From positions 1-64,000 of the forward strand of contig JBEKUJ010000017.1 in the NCBI GenBank assembly GCA_049515135.1: 64,000 nucleotides of DNA, read 5' to 3'. Below the pieces are notes generated by a model that was given only the letters and a program-made list of their open reading frames with translations, was not told the DNA's origin and searched no databases. The position numbers were made by a program, and so were the translations under genes. How positions within the stretch are numbered: the stretch's first letter is position 1; each line of letters opens with the position of its first letter. Shown here one piece after another: positions 32,821-41,841 of the stretch. Origin of the DNA: Fen-1364 sp049515135. Lineage in GTDB: Bacteria > Spirochaetota > Spirochaetia > SZUA-6 > Fen-1364.

Positions 32821-33864
32821 ATGCAGCTCACGAAGCGCGTCCTTGCCCGGCTGAAATCTCCCTATCCCCTCGGCCTTCTCGCGCTGGACGGCAAGCAGTG
32901 CGTGGTCGGGTCCACGGAGGATCACGGTCCGGTAGTGATGGCGGCCCCGCCTTACGATGAGGCCATTGAGATTGTCCCAGGGCCCGGCGGCTGTATGGCC
33001 CTGGTCCCGGATGCGGAGCGGCCCGGCGAGCTGTATGCCATCATGGGGTGCTTCCCCGGGTACAAATTCCAGACCGGCGCCATCTACCGGATCGGTCGGG
33101 AAGCGGGCCAATGGACCCGCACAAAGCTTGCGGACCTGCCTTTTGCGCACAGGATCGACTTCGTCACCCGCGGCGGTAACCGCTACCTGATGGCGGCGAC
33201 CCTGGCGGCCGACAAGAGCGACCCCTCGGACTGGTCCAGGCCGGGGACCCTCTATGCGTGCCGGGTCCCGCGCCAACCCGAGGAGCAATGGTCGCTTGTC
33301 CCGGTTCTGGAGAACATCCACCGCAACCACGGGCTCCTTGTCCAGCGCTTCGAAGGACGGAGGTCGATCCTTGTTTCCGGGACCGAGGGGCTGTTTGCCT
33401 CAAATCTTGAACAGCCCGGCGGCAGCTGGGCTTTCAAAACGGTCCTCAGGGATGAAGTCAGCGAGGTTGTGGTCCTGGATGTCGACGGTGACGGAGAGGA
33501 CGAGCTCATCACCATCGAACCGTTCCATGGAAACTTTCTCCGGGTCTACAAGCGGTTTCCAGGCCGGTATGAGAAGGCATGGGAGGGCGAAATTGCCTTC
33601 GGTCACGGCCTGCTGGCGGGAAGGTTGGGCGGCGCGCCGAGCATCCTTGTCAGCAACAGGGCTGAATCGCGCGACCTGCTCCTGTTCCAGTTCCCTCAGG
33701 GGACCCGGCCGTCCGGTCGCGGTCTGTCGGAGCCGACTCGGACAGTGGTTGACCCGGGGGCAGGCGCGGCGAACATGCTGATCCTGAGCCATAACGGCGA
33801 AGACCGGATATTCTCTACGAACCAGTCCGCGGGCGAGATTGCTGTGTACTCGGCAGCGCCTTGA
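32821..33864 (+). CDS. Protein with FG-GAP/VCBS-like calcium-binding segment, unknown function
   Basis: The 347-aa protein has no signal peptide. It looks like an all-beta propeller with repeated LVPD/VSGTEG/LVSNRAE blade strands and one clear Ca-type loop, DVDGDGEDELITIEP (near residue 220). It could start at GTG 32806 instead. No function can be assigned. Its last 50 bases overlap the end of the convergent SDR gene. Confidence 0.6.
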   Translation: MQLTKRVLARLKSPYPLGLLALDGKQCVVGSTEDHGPVVMAAPPYDEAIEIVPGPGGCMALVPDAERPGELYAIMGCFPGYKFQTGAIYRIGREAGQWTRTKLADLPFAHRIDFVTRGGNRYLMAATLAADKSDPSDWSRPGTLYACRVPRQPEEQWSLVPVLENIHRNHGLLVQRFEGRRSILVSGTEGLFASNLEQPGGSWAFKTVLRDEVSEVVVLDVDGDGEDELITIEPFHGNFLRVYKRFPGRYEKAWEGEIAFGHGLLAGRLGGAPSILVSNRAESRDLLLFQFPQGTRPSGRGLSEPTRTVVDPGAGAANMLILSHNGEDRIFSTNQSAGEIAVYSAAP

Positions 33865-34630
33865 GCGCCCCGACGGAAATGCCGCCGTCCACCAGGAGGA
33901 TCTGCCCTGTCACGTAGCGGCTCTCTTCCGAGGCAAGGAAGACAACGGCCCCGTCCAGGTCATTCGGCGCGCCGGGACGTCCCAGGGGGATCCGCTCGGA
34001 CAGGTACTCCACCCAGCCCGCGTCCTGGTACATCACTGCGTTCTGGGCCGTCTTGAACCAGCCCGGCGCCAGGCAGTTCACCGTTATTCCGTACTCCCCC
34101 CAGTCATGGGCAAGGCTCATGGTCAGCTGCTTGATCCCCCCGCGGCTTGCGCCGTACGGAGCCAGGCCGGAATAGCCCGCAACGGAGGTCTCTGAGCCGA
34201 TATTGATGATGCGGCCGTAGCGCGCTTCGATCATGGGCCGTGCGATGGCCTGGGCCACGAAGAACGATCCGCGCAGGTTCGTGTCCAGAATGAGGTTCCA
34301 GTCATCCCATGTCACCTCGAGCGCCCGCTTTCGCACGTTGCACCCGGCGTTGTTGACCAGGATGTCGATCCGGCCGAACGCCTTCTTGGCCCGCTCCGCC
34401 ACGCGCTGGATGCTGTTGTAGTCCCGCACGTCGAGCTCGAGCGGGACTGCCGTGCGGCCAAGCTCTTCGACTTCTTTCCGAAAAGCCTCCAGCGCCTCGG
34501 CATGCCTGCTTGTGATGATCAGGTCCGCCCCGGCGCGCGCCAGCGCCCGGCCGAAGTACTGGCCAAGGCCCCTGCTTGCCCCCGTGACCAGCGCGACTCT
34601 TCCCGAAAGGTCGAACTGTGTGGCTTTCAT
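33815..34630 (-). CDS. SDR-family NAD(P)-dependent oxidoreductase
   Basis: The 271-aa protein has TGASRGLGQYFGRAL for cofactor binding, NNAG, catalytic Ser in INIGSETSVAG, and Tyr-x-x-x-Arg in PYGASRGGI where YxxxK is usual. The Lys of the YxxxK motif is replaced by Arg, which is unusual. It also has ITVNCLAPGWFKT and the C-terminal GQILLVDGG. It resembles gluconate 5-dehydrogenase-type enzymes. The 3' end overlaps the convergent gene by 50 bases. Confidence 0.85.
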   Translation of the reverse strand: MKATQFDLSGRVALVTGASRGLGQYFGRALARAGADLIITSRHAEALEAFRKEVEELGRTAVPLELDVRDYNSIQRVAERAKKAFGRIDILVNNAGCNVRKRALEVTWDDWNLILDTNLRGSFFVAQAIARPMIEARYGRIINIGSETSVAGYSGLAPYGASRGGIKQLTMSLAHDWGEYGITVNCLAPGWFKTAQNAVMYQDAGWVEYLSERIPLGRPGAPNDLDGAVVFLASEESRYVTGQILLVDGGISVGALKALPSTQQSRPRTGS

Positions 34631-34684
34631 GGGGTTTGAGTATGCTCGTTTGCGGAAACAAATCAACAGAGACGCGCGCCCGGA

Positions 34685-35608
34685 TCAGATCGCCACGGCC
34701 AGCCCGAGCGATGCGAACACGGCAAGGGGATAGAAGCAGGCCTTGTTGAAAAAGGCCAGGGCCGACCTCCTGCTCAACTCCCGCTGCCACGCAAGGGATG
34801 GAAAGACCAGGAGATATGCGGCCGCGGCCAGCGAGCCCAGCTCATACAGGGGCCAATGGGCAAGGGGCGACGCAAGGGGGAAGAGGGCAGCGCAGAGCAC
34901 AACCATCATCATGGCGACAAAAGAGATCCTGGCCGCGCGCGGAAGCCCGAAACGGATGGCAATGGTCTTGATTCCAAGGGCGGCGTCTTCGTCGAAATCT
35001 GTCCAGTCGTTGGCTATGTTTCGGCAGCCCGTCTCCCACGCCAGGGACCACATGAAGTACAGAGACACCAGGCCGGCCGACGGGAAGCGCGTCACAGCGT
35101 AGAGCCCGGCAAGACCCCCGACTGCGACATTGCAGCCGGAGAGAACGGTCTTCCACGGTGTCACCCGCAGCAGGCTGCAGTAGGCTGCCTCCAGACCCGC
35201 CGCAGCCAGGAGAAGCCACGCGCAGGCAGGCCTGACGAGCCAGGCCGTGGCAAAGGACAGAACGCCCCAGAAAAGCACCCACGCCAGCCCTGTCTTGAAA
35301 GAAAGCTTGCCCTGCGCAACGGGGTGGCGAAGCCCGAGGGAATCAAGGTCGAACGGAGCAGGCCTGCCCGCGACGGCCTTCATTTTCTCCGCGTCCACGC
35401 GGTGGTCCATCATGTCGTTGAGCCCGAATATCGCGGTGAGCCCGGCGAATGCCGACACGAGCCCCAGGACTACCGTGCGAACGGGTGGCATCCCCCCACG
35501 GGCCAGGATGGCTCCTACTGCGAGGTAGGGCACGTCGAGAATCGAGTGGCTCATCCGCGAGAGGCCATAAAACCGCCCTACCAGGCTCCGAAGTGCGGGC
35601 TGCCGCAT
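34685..35608 (-). CDS. UbiA-family prenyltransferase
   Basis: The 307-aa membrane protein has about eight to nine helices and the two Asp-rich motifs, NDMMDHRVDAEK and NDWTDFDEDAALG, which bind the prenyl diphosphate. The aromatic or lipid acceptor is unknown, and no menaquinone or heme genes are nearby. The start has a weak ribosome site. It is divergent from the MarR gene. Confidence 0.87.
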   Translation of the reverse strand: MRQPALRSLVGRFYGLSRMSHSILDVPYLAVGAILARGGMPPVRTVVLGLVSAFAGLTAIFGLNDMMDHRVDAEKMKAVAGRPAPFDLDSLGLRHPVAQGKLSFKTGLAWVLFWGVLSFATAWLVRPACAWLLLAAAGLEAAYCSLLRVTPWKTVLSGCNVAVGGLAGLYAVTRFPSAGLVSLYFMWSLAWETGCRNIANDWTDFDEDAALGIKTIAIRFGLPRAARISFVAMMMVVLCAALFPLASPLAHWPLYELGSLAAAAYLLVFPSLAWQRELSRRSALAFFNKACFYPLAVFASLGLAVAI

Positions 35609-35659
35609 TGAAAATACCTACGCGAAAATCCGCCCCATGGATGGCTACCCGCGAGGGGC

Positions 35660-35690
35660 TTGACGGACCAATTTTATTTAGATAATCTAA
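35660..35690 (+). promoter_or_regulatory. marR promoter with a MarR-type operator over the -10
   Basis: TTGACG (35660-35665), 17 bases, TAATCT (35683-35688) form a promoter. TTAGAT-A-ATCTAA (35678-35690) is a perfect palindrome covering the -10. MarR-family operators are AT-rich palindromes of this size, so autorepression of the marR-ABC operon is likely. Confidence 0.7.
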
Positions 35691-35710
35691 TAGTTAGAAA
35701 GGTGAATAAA

Positions 35711-36166
35711 ATGGCACGTGAAGAAGAAGAATGCGCCCGGCAGCTGCTGGAGGTCGTTCCTTCCGTGGCCCGGTTCATCCGTACGCAGATGCGCAGCCAT
35801 CGCGCGATGGGCTTGAGCGTTCCGCAGTTTCGCACCCTCGCGTTCATCGAGCGCGTCGGCGGCGCCTCCCTTGGCAGTGTGGCGGAGCACCTGGGGCTGA
35901 CGCCTCCTTCGGCATGCAAGATTGTCGACGGGCTGGAAGCGCGGGAGCTGATCAGCCGCGCGCAGTCCTCTGACGACCGGCGCAAGGTGAGCCTCGGGAT
36001 CACCCAGGGAGGGAAGAGCGCCCTTTCCGATGCACGCAGGGAGACGCTGAAGAGCCTGGCTGACGTCCTTTCGGCAATCGACCGGGATGATCTGGCAAGA
36101 GTCATTCAATCCATGGAAGCCCTCAGGGGCGCGTTTGCAGGGGAGACCGTCCATGCCCATGCTTGA
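35711..36166 (+). CDS. MarR-family transcriptional regulator
   Basis: The 151-aa winged-helix protein has the LTPPSACKIVDGLEARELISR recognition helix and the DDRRKVSLGIT wing. The start at 35711 follows GAAAGGTGA; an upstream TTG frame to 35660 would cover the promoter. It overlaps the ABC ATPase gene by 14 bases and probably controls it, responding to a toxic small molecule. Confidence 0.88.
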   Translation: MAREEEECARQLLEVVPSVARFIRTQMRSHRAMGLSVPQFRTLAFIERVGGASLGSVAEHLGLTPPSACKIVDGLEARELISRAQSSDDRRKVSLGITQGGKSALSDARRETLKSLADVLSAIDRDDLARVIQSMEALRGAFAGETVHAHA

Positions 36167-36950
36167 GCTGCAAGGCCTCACGCGGCGCTTCGGCCCGCTG
36201 ATTGCCGTCAATGACCTTCATCTTTCCATCGACAAGGCGGAGATGTTCGCCCTTCTGGGTCCCAATGGAGCGGGCAAGAGCACAACCATCAAGATGCTCA
36301 CCACGCTGCTCGCCCCCAGCGCGGGGACGGCTATTGTGGACGGCCTCGACATAGTCCGCCAGCCGGGAGCAGTGCGGCGGATCATCGGCTACGTGCCCCA
36401 GATGCTTTCGGCGGACGGAACGCTGACCGGCATGGAGAACCTTCTGGTGTTCGCGAAGCTCTACGACCTGCCGCGCAGGGAGCGGCGGGAACGGGTTTGG
36501 GCAGCCCTTGATTTCATGGGGCTCTCCGATGCGTCGGACAGGCCGGTGCGCCAGTATTCCGGCGGCATGATCAGGCGCCTGGAAATCGCGCAGTCCATGC
36601 TGCACAACCCGCGCGTCCTGTTCATGGACGAGCCGACGGTGGGGCTGGACCCTGCTGCGCGGCGCGCGGTCTGGGACCACATCGAAGAGCTCAGAAGGCG
36701 CACAGGCGCCACTATCGTCCTTACGACGCACCAGATGGAGGAGGCGGATTCACTGTGCGACAGGATCGCGATCATGCACAGGGGGGTCCGTGTGGCCCAG
36801 GGGACCCCGGCAGAGCTGAAGTCTTCAATCGGGGGGAACGGGACCACCCTTGACGATGTTTTCATCCACTACACGGGCAGCAATCTGGATTCAGGAGGTA
36901 CATACCGTGAAACCAGGCGGACACGCAGGCGGGTTCGCCGTCTCGGCTGA
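36153..36950 (+). CDS. ABC exporter ATP-binding protein (DrrA-like)
   Basis: The 265-aa ATPase has Walker A GPNGAGKST, signature YSGGMIRRLE and Walker B VLFMDEPTVGLD, followed by TTHQMEEAD. The TLDDVFIHYTG block near the C terminus is typical of DrrA-type antibiotic exporters. The last 20 residues are Arg-rich and overlap the permease start. GGGGAG precedes ATG 36153. Confidence 0.9.
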   Translation: MPMLELQGLTRRFGPLIAVNDLHLSIDKAEMFALLGPNGAGKSTTIKMLTTLLAPSAGTAIVDGLDIVRQPGAVRRIIGYVPQMLSADGTLTGMENLLVFAKLYDLPRRERRERVWAALDFMGLSDASDRPVRQYSGGMIRRLEIAQSMLHNPRVLFMDEPTVGLDPAARRAVWDHIEELRRRTGATIVLTTHQMEEADSLCDRIAIMHRGVRVAQGTPAELKSSIGGNGTTLDDVFIHYTGSNLDSGGTYRETRRTRRRVRRLG

Positions 36951-37755
36951 GCTCGACCTTGGCAGGACGGACCTTTTTTTCTGGCTCGCCCGCTACATCG
37001 GGAGGACGCTCACCATTGCGGGGATGGAGGCGCGCAAGCTCCTCCATGACCCGACCGAGCTTCTCACCCGCGCAGTTCAGCCTGCTCTGTGGCTCCTGGT
37101 CTTCGGCCAGGTCTTCACGCGCATTCGCGCCATCCCGACGGGAAACATGCGCTACATCGACTTCATGGCGCCCGGGATACTTTCGCAGAGCGTGCTGTTC
37201 ATAGCGATTTTCTACGGCATCTCCGTTATCTGGGAGCGGGACCTCGGGATCCTCCACAAGTTCCTCGTGAGCCCAACCCCAAGGTCCGCCCTCGTGCTGG
37301 GCAAGGCCATTTCCGCGGGGCTGCGCGGCCTTGCGCAGGCCCTCATCGTCTATCTCCTTGCAGTGCTCCTGGGCGTCGGGATGGATTGGAACCCTCTTTC
37401 CCTCCTGGGCGTGCTGCTGGTGGTCATGCTGGGCGCAGCCTTTTTCTCGACATTTTCGCTTATCATTGCCTGCCTGGTGAAAACCCGGGAACGCTTCATG
37501 GGGATCGGACAGATCCTCACGATGCCGCTGTTCTTTGCCAGCAACGCAATCTACCCGATATCGATCATGCCGCGATGGCTGCAGATCATCTCCCACGCGA
37601 ACCCGCTCACCTACCAGGTCGATGCGCTGCGCTTCCTCATGCTGTCGAGCGGCAGCAGCTTGAACGGGCTGGGAATGGATTTCGGGGTGCTGGCGGCGGC
37701 CACGGTGCTCGTCGTGGCTGTCGGATCCCGCCTGTACCCGACACTCGCGACATGA
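36907..37755 (+). CDS. ABC-2-type exporter permease (DrrB-like)
   Basis: The 282-aa protein has an N-terminal cytoplasmic stretch and six membrane segments. ERDLGILHKFLVSPTPRSALVLGKAI and the late LQIISHANPLTYQVDALR block are ABC-2 signatures. The start is GTG 36907, with an excellent AGGAGGT 7 bases upstream and a 44-base overlap with the ATPase gene. It would export drugs or lipids with its ATPase. Confidence 0.9.
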   Translation: MKPGGHAGGFAVSAELDLGRTDLFFWLARYIGRTLTIAGMEARKLLHDPTELLTRAVQPALWLLVFGQVFTRIRAIPTGNMRYIDFMAPGILSQSVLFIAIFYGISVIWERDLGILHKFLVSPTPRSALVLGKAISAGLRGLAQALIVYLLAVLLGVGMDWNPLSLLGVLLVVMLGAAFFSTFSLIIACLVKTRERFMGIGQILTMPLFFASNAIYPISIMPRWLQIISHANPLTYQVDALRFLMLSSGSSLNGLGMDFGVLAAATVLVVAVGSRLYPTLAT

Positions 37756-37770
37756 GCGGAAGCGGCAGAG

Positions 37771-39195
37771 CTACCTGATGGGAATCTCAAGGTAGCCGGT
37801 TTTGCCTGTCACCCCGTCGCGAAGGAGGACAACGACGCTACCCGTCTGGATGGCGTCGCCGGCATGCTGGCGGAACTGGTCCTGGTCGTTGACGTCCTCA
37901 CCGTCCACCTGGAAAATGATGTCCCCCTTGTCGATCCCCGCGCTGTCGGCCGGGCTGCCAGTCACGACCTCCCTGACAACGACACCGGCGGTCTCGGTCA
38001 GACCGATGCTTTGAGCAAGGGAGGAGGAGACAGATTCCACGCGCAGACCCAGGAGCGCGTAGCCGGGACGGGCGGCCTGCTTTTCCGCCAGAACCAGCTG
38101 GTCCGCCACCGTGAGCTTCAACCGGAGAGCCGTTCCGTTCCTGAGGAGCCCGATGGTAAGGATCGACCCGGGCGTTGATGCCGCAATCAGCCTGTTGAGC
38201 TGGGCGGCTGAGGCGACGGGCGTCTCCTGCAGGGAAGTGACGAGGTCCCCCGCTGCCACGGCCGATGCGGCGCCCGGGCCAAGGGGAAGGGCTTCAGTCA
38301 CCACGACGCCGCGTGTGCCGGGCGGCAGCTTCAGGACCCGGCGGATGGATTCGGTCAGGTCCTGCACGGCGATTCCCAGGTCGCCCCGGGTCACTTTTCC
38401 CTCCCTGATGAGGGTCCCGGCAACGGCCTTCAGGAGGTTGGAAGGGATGGCGAACCCCAACCCCTCCGAGCCCTGGGTCGCAGACAGAATCAGAGCGTTC
38501 ATCCCGACAACCTCGCCCCTGAGATTGAGGAGCGGGCCGCCGCTGTTGCCTGGATTTATGGCGGTGTCGGTCTGGATGAAATCCTCCAGCCCCGCGGGGG
38601 CCCGGGCGCCCACCCCCAGCCTGTGGGTGGCGCTCACAATGCCGGCCGTCACGGTCCAGTCGAGGCCTCGGGGAGAGCCGATTGCAACAACCCAGTCTCC
38701 CACCCGAAGAGTATCCGAGTCACCCAGTCTGGCCACGCGGGCCTGACCAGTCCCTTCGACCTTGAGGACTGCCACGTCGGTGAAGCGGTCGGAGCCGACC
38801 AGCCTGGCGGGACTCTCCGTGCCGTCATAGAAATGGACCGTGATGGAATCAGCATTCTCCACCACGTGGTTGTTCGTGACGATGAGCCCCTCGGGGTCGA
38901 TGAGGATTCCGCTGCCCAACGCGCGCATGGGCACCTTGGAAATCCCCAGGGGAGCATCCGAGAACAGGCCCAAAGGACCCAGGCGGGGGATCTGACGAAG
39001 CGTTGTGCCGGACACGTCGATGTGAACGACGCTGGGAAGCGCAGAATCCGAAACCGCGGCGATGGCGTCCTGGAACCCCCAGACATCATGGACAACCACT
39101 CGATCCGCCGGCTGCGCCCCGCCGGACTGGCCGCTGGATGCGCACCCGTAGAGAGCCCACGCGCAGGCGGCAACAAGGATCCACCTGACTTTCAT
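37771..39195 (-). CDS. HtrA/DegP-like trypsin protease with two PDZ domains, lipoprotein
   Basis: The 474-aa protein has a signal peptide with lipobox Leu-Tyr-Gly-Cys. The protease domain contains His in TNNHVVEN, Asp in FTDVAVLKV and Ser in NPGNSGGP, a complete triad. Two PDZ-like domains follow (LGIAVQDLTESI and LLGLRVESVSSSL regions). It is likely a periplasmic quality-control protease attached by lipid. The start at 39195 follows GAAGGTG. Confidence 0.9.
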   Translation of the reverse strand: MKVRWILVAACAWALYGCASSGQSGGAQPADRVVVHDVWGFQDAIAAVSDSALPSVVHIDVSGTTLRQIPRLGPLGLFSDAPLGISKVPMRALGSGILIDPEGLIVTNNHVVENADSITVHFYDGTESPARLVGSDRFTDVAVLKVEGTGQARVARLGDSDTLRVGDWVVAIGSPRGLDWTVTAGIVSATHRLGVGARAPAGLEDFIQTDTAINPGNSGGPLLNLRGEVVGMNALILSATQGSEGLGFAIPSNLLKAVAGTLIREGKVTRGDLGIAVQDLTESIRRVLKLPPGTRGVVVTEALPLGPGAASAVAAGDLVTSLQETPVASAAQLNRLIAASTPGSILTIGLLRNGTALRLKLTVADQLVLAEKQAARPGYALLGLRVESVSSSLAQSIGLTETAGVVVREVVTGSPADSAGIDKGDIIFQVDGEDVNDQDQFRQHAGDAIQTGSVVVLLRDGVTGKTGYLEIPIR

Positions 39196-39350
39196 TCTCA
39201 CCTTCTCTGGCCTATAAGATAACGCTGTCGGCCGCGGGCGGGAAATGCGCACCGTCCGGCAGGCTGCCGGCACGGAAACCGGCGCCGGGGATAGCTTTGC
39301 TCCGGGGAACGGCCTATACTGCCGGGAGAAACCGCGGAAAGGAGGCCGGC

Positions 39351-40565
39351 GTGGCCAGGCGCAGAGACGATCCTTCTCTGTTGAACATGATCCTGGAAAA
39401 ACAGGAGAAACTCCATCACATCCGGGATCTGAACACGCTGCTGGACAATCTGCTGTATGAGACCCGCGCGCTGACCGCAGCGGATGCCGGGTCGATTTTC
39501 CTGGTAGAAGGGAAAAAGCTTCAGTTCAGCTACGTGCAGAACGATTCGCTGTTCAAGAGCGATTTCCTTTCCAACAAATACATCTATACGAACAATGAGA
39601 TCGATATCGACGAGCGGTCCATCGCCGGCTATGTGGCGTTCACCGGCGAGTCTCTCCTGATCGACGATGCGTACGCCATCGATTCCTCCTTCCCGTTCTC
39701 CTTCAACCCCTACTTCGACCAGATTTCGTCCTACCGCACCGTCAGCATGCTCATCGTTCCCATCCGGACCAGCAAGAACGCAATGGTGGGGGTGCTGGAG
39801 CTGATCAACCGCCTCGACGTGGCCGGGACTCCCGTCCCCTTCACGGAGGATCAACGGTTCTACATCACGCAGTTCGCCTTCTATGCGGGGATCGCGATTG
39901 AGCGCGCGCGACTGCTGCGGGACGTGGTGTTCAAGATGGTGCGCACCACGGAGCTGCGCGATCCTGAGGAGACGCAGCCCCACGTCAGCCGCGTGGGCTC
40001 CTACGCGGTGGAGCTGTATCAGAAATGGGCGGAGAGGCACGCGGTAGCCCGGGATGAGGTGAATGATTTCAAGGATATCCTGAAGATCTCCTCGATGCTC
40101 CATGACATCGGCAAGGTGGGCGTATCGGATGCCATCCTGAAAAAGCGGCAGGACCTGACCCGTGAGGAGTTCGATGCCATCAAGTACCACACCGTGTACG
40201 GCGCTCAGTTCTTCGAGAACCCCACCTCTGAGTGGGACACCCTTGCCTATGAAGTGGCACTGAACCACCACGAGCGTTGGGACGGGACAGGGTACCCCGG
40301 TGTCGTGAAGGACATCCATGAGAAGATTCTGAAGTTCGGTCCGGGGAAGAAAGGCAGCAGCATCCCCCTGTCTGCACGGATCGTCACGCTTGCGGACGTC
40401 TACGACGCTCTGATCTGCAAACGGGTCTACAAGGATGCCTGGGAGGAGGACAGGGTCCTCTTCTATATCAAGGAGCAGGCGGGCAGGCAGTTCGACCCGG
40501 AGCTGGTTTCCCTTTTCTTCGAGATCTACGACATCATACGAGCGATCAGGGAAAAGTGGGCGTAA
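39351..40565 (+). CDS. GAF-HD-GYP protein, putative c-di-GMP phosphodiesterase
   Basis: The 404-aa protein has an N-terminal GAF domain (about 15-190) and a C-terminal HD-GYP domain with HVSRV, MLHDIGKVGVSD, NHHERWDGTGYPG and ARIVTLADVYDAL. The metal ligands and GYP motif are intact, so hydrolysis of cyclic di-GMP is expected. The start is GTG 39351 behind AAAGGAGG. It has no signal or transmembrane segment. Confidence 0.88.
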   Translation: MARRRDDPSLLNMILEKQEKLHHIRDLNTLLDNLLYETRALTAADAGSIFLVEGKKLQFSYVQNDSLFKSDFLSNKYIYTNNEIDIDERSIAGYVAFTGESLLIDDAYAIDSSFPFSFNPYFDQISSYRTVSMLIVPIRTSKNAMVGVLELINRLDVAGTPVPFTEDQRFYITQFAFYAGIAIERARLLRDVVFKMVRTTELRDPEETQPHVSRVGSYAVELYQKWAERHAVARDEVNDFKDILKISSMLHDIGKVGVSDAILKKRQDLTREEFDAIKYHTVYGAQFFENPTSEWDTLAYEVALNHHERWDGTGYPGVVKDIHEKILKFGPGKKGSSIPLSARIVTLADVYDALICKRVYKDAWEEDRVLFYIKEQAGRQFDPELVSLFFEIYDIIRAIREKWA

Positions 40566-40582
40566 CACGGCCGAAGGCCGTG
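40566..40582. terminator. Bidirectional hairpin between convergent genes
   Basis: CACGGCC-GAA-GGCCGTG fills exactly the 17 bases between the stop codons of the HD-GYP gene and the convergent lipoprotein gene. No T-run follows either side, but the position favours a shared terminator or 3'-end structure. Confidence 0.55.
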
Positions 40583-41833
40583 CTAGAATTGCTCCACGAG
40601 GTTTTGTTTCGCCGTTGCCTTGTCCAGATAGTCCGCGGCCTGTTCGTAGCTGACGTCGATCGATACGATGGTCCGGAGAAGGTCGATTGCGCCTTTGAAG
40701 TCCTCGTTCCTGTAATCGTTGACCGCTGCGGCATACATCTGAGGCAGGTATGAGCGCACCTTCTGCCTGCGGGTGTCCAGCTGATCAAGACCGGCCTGGT
40801 CCACCGTTCTCTTAGCAAGGGCCTCGATCCTGGTGCTTGCCGCAGCCAGATCCCCCCCGTCGATCAGGCTGTCGATCTGCTGGATGGACGCATCGAAGGA
40901 AGTCTGCTGCTCCTCCTGGGCGGCGAGGTCCGCGATCTTCTTTTTCAGCGCCAGGGCCTCGTCCGTCTCCGAGAGCCTGAGAGCCTCGTCGACCTTGTCC
41001 TCCGCCAGTACATACGCCTTGTGCGAGTACAGGCTGCGAGCCCACCGGTAGTCAAGGGAATAGCGTGCCGCGGCCACCCGGGCATCCAAGATCCCTCCCA
41101 CCTTCCTGCTTGCCGCAGCGATCTGCGCAATCTGGTCACGCGCGTTTTCGAACTGGCCGGCGACAACGAGCTTGTTGACGCCGGCAAGCTGCGAGGCGGC
41201 AATCTGGTCCAGCGCAGTCTTCAGGGATTTCGTCTGGCCGGTGGCGGTCGAGTTCTGCGGATCCAGCAGGATGACCTTGCCGAAGCTCTGATAGGCGTCG
41301 ATGTCCGCGTTTTCCCTGTCCGTGATCTGGGCCGCCTGGGCGGCCTTTGCAAGGGACGTCCAGGCCTTTGACAGATACTGCGCAATGAGCGTCTGGCGCG
41401 TGGTCTCCGTGTCCCGGGCCAGCCGCGCAGCGGAGGCATTCGAGGGGTCAAGGCGGCTGGCAGTCTGGACGGCCGCGCACATGGCGTAGTTTTCCTCCTC
41501 GCTCCTTCTCTGGCGCGCGAAGTAGGATTGGGCTTCTTTCAGGGCCTGGGACACCTGGGCTGACCGGAAATTATCCACGAGATCGCGATACCGGGCGGCA
41601 AGGAGGTTCTGCGGGTCGTAGCGAAGCGCCATGGTGAAATACTCCCGCACCGAGGCCACCTTGCTCAGGTCTCCCTTCCTGATCAGCTGAGACTGGTACT
41701 GGATCACCCCCTGGTCCACGAGGGCCCTGGCCTTTGCCTGGGCGTCGAGATTCGAGAGCAAGAAACTGTCCTGGGCTGATGCGCAGCCGAAGACAGCCAG
41801 CGCGGCGAGGGCGGCGATGCATTTGAACCGCAT
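40583..41833 (-). CDS. Lipoprotein with TPR-like helical repeats, unknown function
   Basis: The 416-aa protein has a signal peptide with lipobox Val-Phe-Gly-Cys. The rest is almost all alpha-helical with many Ala and Tyr residues in about 34-residue spacing (YFTMALRYDPQN, QSFGKVILLDPQN, AVNDYRNEDFKGAIDLL), typical of tetratricopeptide repeats. It may be a scaffold at the cell envelope. It is preceded by the small gene at 41842 with 8 bases between. Confidence 0.75.
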   Translation of the reverse strand: MRFKCIAALAALAVFGCASAQDSFLLSNLDAQAKARALVDQGVIQYQSQLIRKGDLSKVASVREYFTMALRYDPQNLLAARYRDLVDNFRSAQVSQALKEAQSYFARQRRSEEENYAMCAAVQTASRLDPSNASAARLARDTETTRQTLIAQYLSKAWTSLAKAAQAAQITDRENADIDAYQSFGKVILLDPQNSTATGQTKSLKTALDQIAASQLAGVNKLVVAGQFENARDQIAQIAAASRKVGGILDARVAAARYSLDYRWARSLYSHKAYVLAEDKVDEALRLSETDEALALKKKIADLAAQEEQQTSFDASIQQIDSLIDGGDLAAASTRIEALAKRTVDQAGLDQLDTRRQKVRSYLPQMYAAAVNDYRNEDFKGAIDLLRTIVSIDVSYEQAADYLDKATAKQNLVEQF

Positions 41834-41841
41834 GTCTTTCT

